8,796 nt of DNA from Chloroflexota bacterium (GTDB lineage: Bacteria; Chloroflexota; Anaerolineae; Promineifilales; Promineifilaceae): NCBI GenBank assembly GCA_020353135.1, contig CP070688.1:3453356-3462151 (forward strand), in the 5' to 3' direction. Shown piece by piece: positions 7,711 to 8,796 of this stretch. Each line of letters begins with the position of its first letter. The first letter of the stretch is position 1. Both the position numbers and the translations under genes were made by a program. The notes below the pieces were generated by a model. It worked only from the letters and a program-made list of their open reading frames with translations. It searched no databases and was not told where the DNA came from.

Positions 7711-8796
7711 ATGACTGGCGGGGAATTATTACTGAAGTGTTTGAAGGAAGAGGGTGTTACGGTCCTATTTGGCATCCTGGACGGTAGCTTCAACCCCTTC
7801 CTGGCTAAATTGAACGACTATGGCATGCGTTTCGTCAATACCCGGCACGAAGCCGCCGCGGCCCACATGGCCGAAGCGTGGGCGCGCATACGGGGCGAAC
7901 CGGCGGTGGTTATCGGCGGCATCGGCCCCGGGGCGGCCAATATGGTATCGGGTATCGTCACCGCCCATGCCGAGGGCAGCCCGGTGATCGCCATTAGCAG
8001 CCAGCGGCGGCGTTATATCATTTATCCGGATCGAGGCGGCTCTTTCCAGAACGTGGATTTGCTCGGTTTATACGGGCCGGTGACCAAGTGGAGCGCCAGC
8101 ATTCGCCAGTGGGGCCGGATGCCGGAACTGATCCGCCGGGCATACCGGGAAGCCATGCACGGCCGGCCGGGACCCGTTTACCTGGAGATCCCCGAAGATG
8201 TCATGCGCGGCACCGGCGACCCGGAAACGGTCCCTGTTTGGTCTCCGTCTAAATACCGGCTGCAGGGTATGGGGCCCGGCGATCCACAACAGATCGACCG
8301 GGCGGTCGGCATTCTGGCCCAAGCAGAACGGCCGCACCTCCATGCTGGCATGGGCGTATCCTGGTCCGAAGCCTGGGAAGAGTTCCTGGCTTTGGCCGAC
8401 TATCTCTCGGCGACCATGACCACAACTCTGGGCGCGCGTGGAGTCGTCCCCGAGGATCATCCGCGCTATTTCCATCCCCTGAACCGCGATGGGCTGGAGG
8501 CGGCGCGGACGGATGCGGACGTCGCGTTGGTCGTCGGCAGTCGTTTGGGCGAGCTGGATAACTGGGGCCGGGCGCCGTCCTGGGGCGAGCCGGGGCAACA
8601 AAAGGTCATCCAGATCGACGTCGATCCCAGTTCCATAGGCTTGAACCGGCCGGTTGAGGTAGGTATAAACGGCGACGCCCAGGCGTCGTTGAAGGCGTTA
8701 TTGGCCGCTGTCAAGGGGCGCACCGGGCCTAAGAGCGACCATCCTGACCAGGATAAGCACCAGGTGCTGAACCAGAAATGGGATGAGAAACTGACC
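7711..8796 (+). CDS. Thiamine-diphosphate-dependent enzyme, acetolactate-synthase-like (3' end outside window)
   Basis: The frame stays open to the window end, giving 362 residues of a family normally 540-600 long. The N-terminal pyrimidine-binding domain (about 1-170) shows TGGELLLKCLKEEGV, then TRHEAAAAHMAEAWAR with E47 as the Glu that activates the cofactor. GPGAANMVSGIVTAHAEGSP (72-91) and RGGSFQNVDL (108-117) follow, the latter like the phenylalanine-glutamine pair of acetolactate synthases. The central domain (about 190-335) has VALVVGSRLG (271-280) and VIQIDVDPSSIG (299-310), the usual nucleotide-fold end. The C-terminal pyrophosphate-binding domain (GDG...N motif) is beyond the window. 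Candidates are an acetolactate synthase paralogue, a 2-hydroxyacyl-CoA lyase/oxalyl-CoA decarboxylase, or another 2-oxoacid enzyme; the half seen does not decide. It is the last visible gene of the block. The true start may be the ATA at 7702. Confidence 0.85.
   Translation, partial: MTGGELLLKCLKEEGVTVLFGILDGSFNPFLAKLNDYGMRFVNTRHEAAAAHMAEAWARIRGEPAVVIGGIGPGAANMVSGIVTAHAEGSPVIAISSQRRRYIIYPDRGGSFQNVDLLGLYGPVTKWSASIRQWGRMPELIRRAYREAMHGRPGPVYLEIPEDVMRGTGDPETVPVWSPSKYRLQGMGPGDPQQIDRAVGILAQAERPHLHAGMGVSWSEAWEEFLALADYLSATMTTTLGARGVVPEDHPRYFHPLNRDGLEAARTDADVALVVGSRLGELDNWGRAPSWGEPGQQKVIQIDVDPSSIGLNRPVEVGINGDAQASLKALLAAVKGRTGPKSDHPDQDKHQVLNQKWDEKLT

Noticed and set aside
8068..8601. Minus-strand 177-residue open frame inside the ThDP gene
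   Set aside because: Antisense shadow: the plus strand encodes conserved ThDP-enzyme motifs throughout.
8644..8655. 12-base palindrome AACCGGCCGGTT as a regulatory site
   Set aside because: It lies within coding sequence (LNRPVE) and follows from the general GGCCGG word preference.

Overview
The window has two parts of different character. The left part (about 1-2650) is loosely packed and closer to balanced base composition. It holds a small AhpD-like/carboxymuconolactone-decarboxylase-type protein, a broken WD40-repeat remnant, one intact minus-strand methyltransferase resembling histamine N-methyltransferases, and two stretches with no recognisable gene. The right part (2661-8796) is GC-rich and tightly packed. 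Five genes there all read rightward, in order: a sphingosine-1-phosphate-lyase-like PLP enzyme, a zinc-dependent medium-chain alcohol dehydrogenase, a UMF1/Atg22-type MFS transporter, an MBL-fold metallohydrolase, and a thiamine-diphosphate (ThDP) enzyme cut off by the window end.

The organism is a bacterium. Shine-Dalgarno sequences precede most starts (strongest before the transporter). The GC-rich part is full of GGCCGG-type words, and the left part carries a decayed WD40 gene. This style is compatible with an environmental Chloroflexota (Anaerolineae-like) genome, but that is an impression, not a demonstration; no RNA gene or marker gene fixes the taxonomy.

The rightward block is probably one transcription unit. 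Gaps are about 24 to 50 bases, and the best promoter candidate lies at 2531-2558, overlapped by a dyad TGTCAC-N9-GTGACA. The gene mix suggests a small catabolic module: a C-C-cleaving PLP lyase releasing an aldehyde, a dehydrogenase that could oxidise or reduce it, a transporter, a hydrolase, and a ThDP-dependent C-C lyase/ligase. A sphingoid-base-1-phosphate or similar phospho-amino-alcohol substrate is the simplest idea from the lyase family, but the sequence does not fix it.

Points worth a second look are the combination of genes in that block, a possible ATA start codon (or lost ATG) in the ThDP gene, an MBL hydrolase with Cys where the last metal-binding His usually lies, the WD40 remnant whose stop codon overlaps that of the opposing methyltransferase by two bases, and several short perfect dyads in the gene-poor parts.
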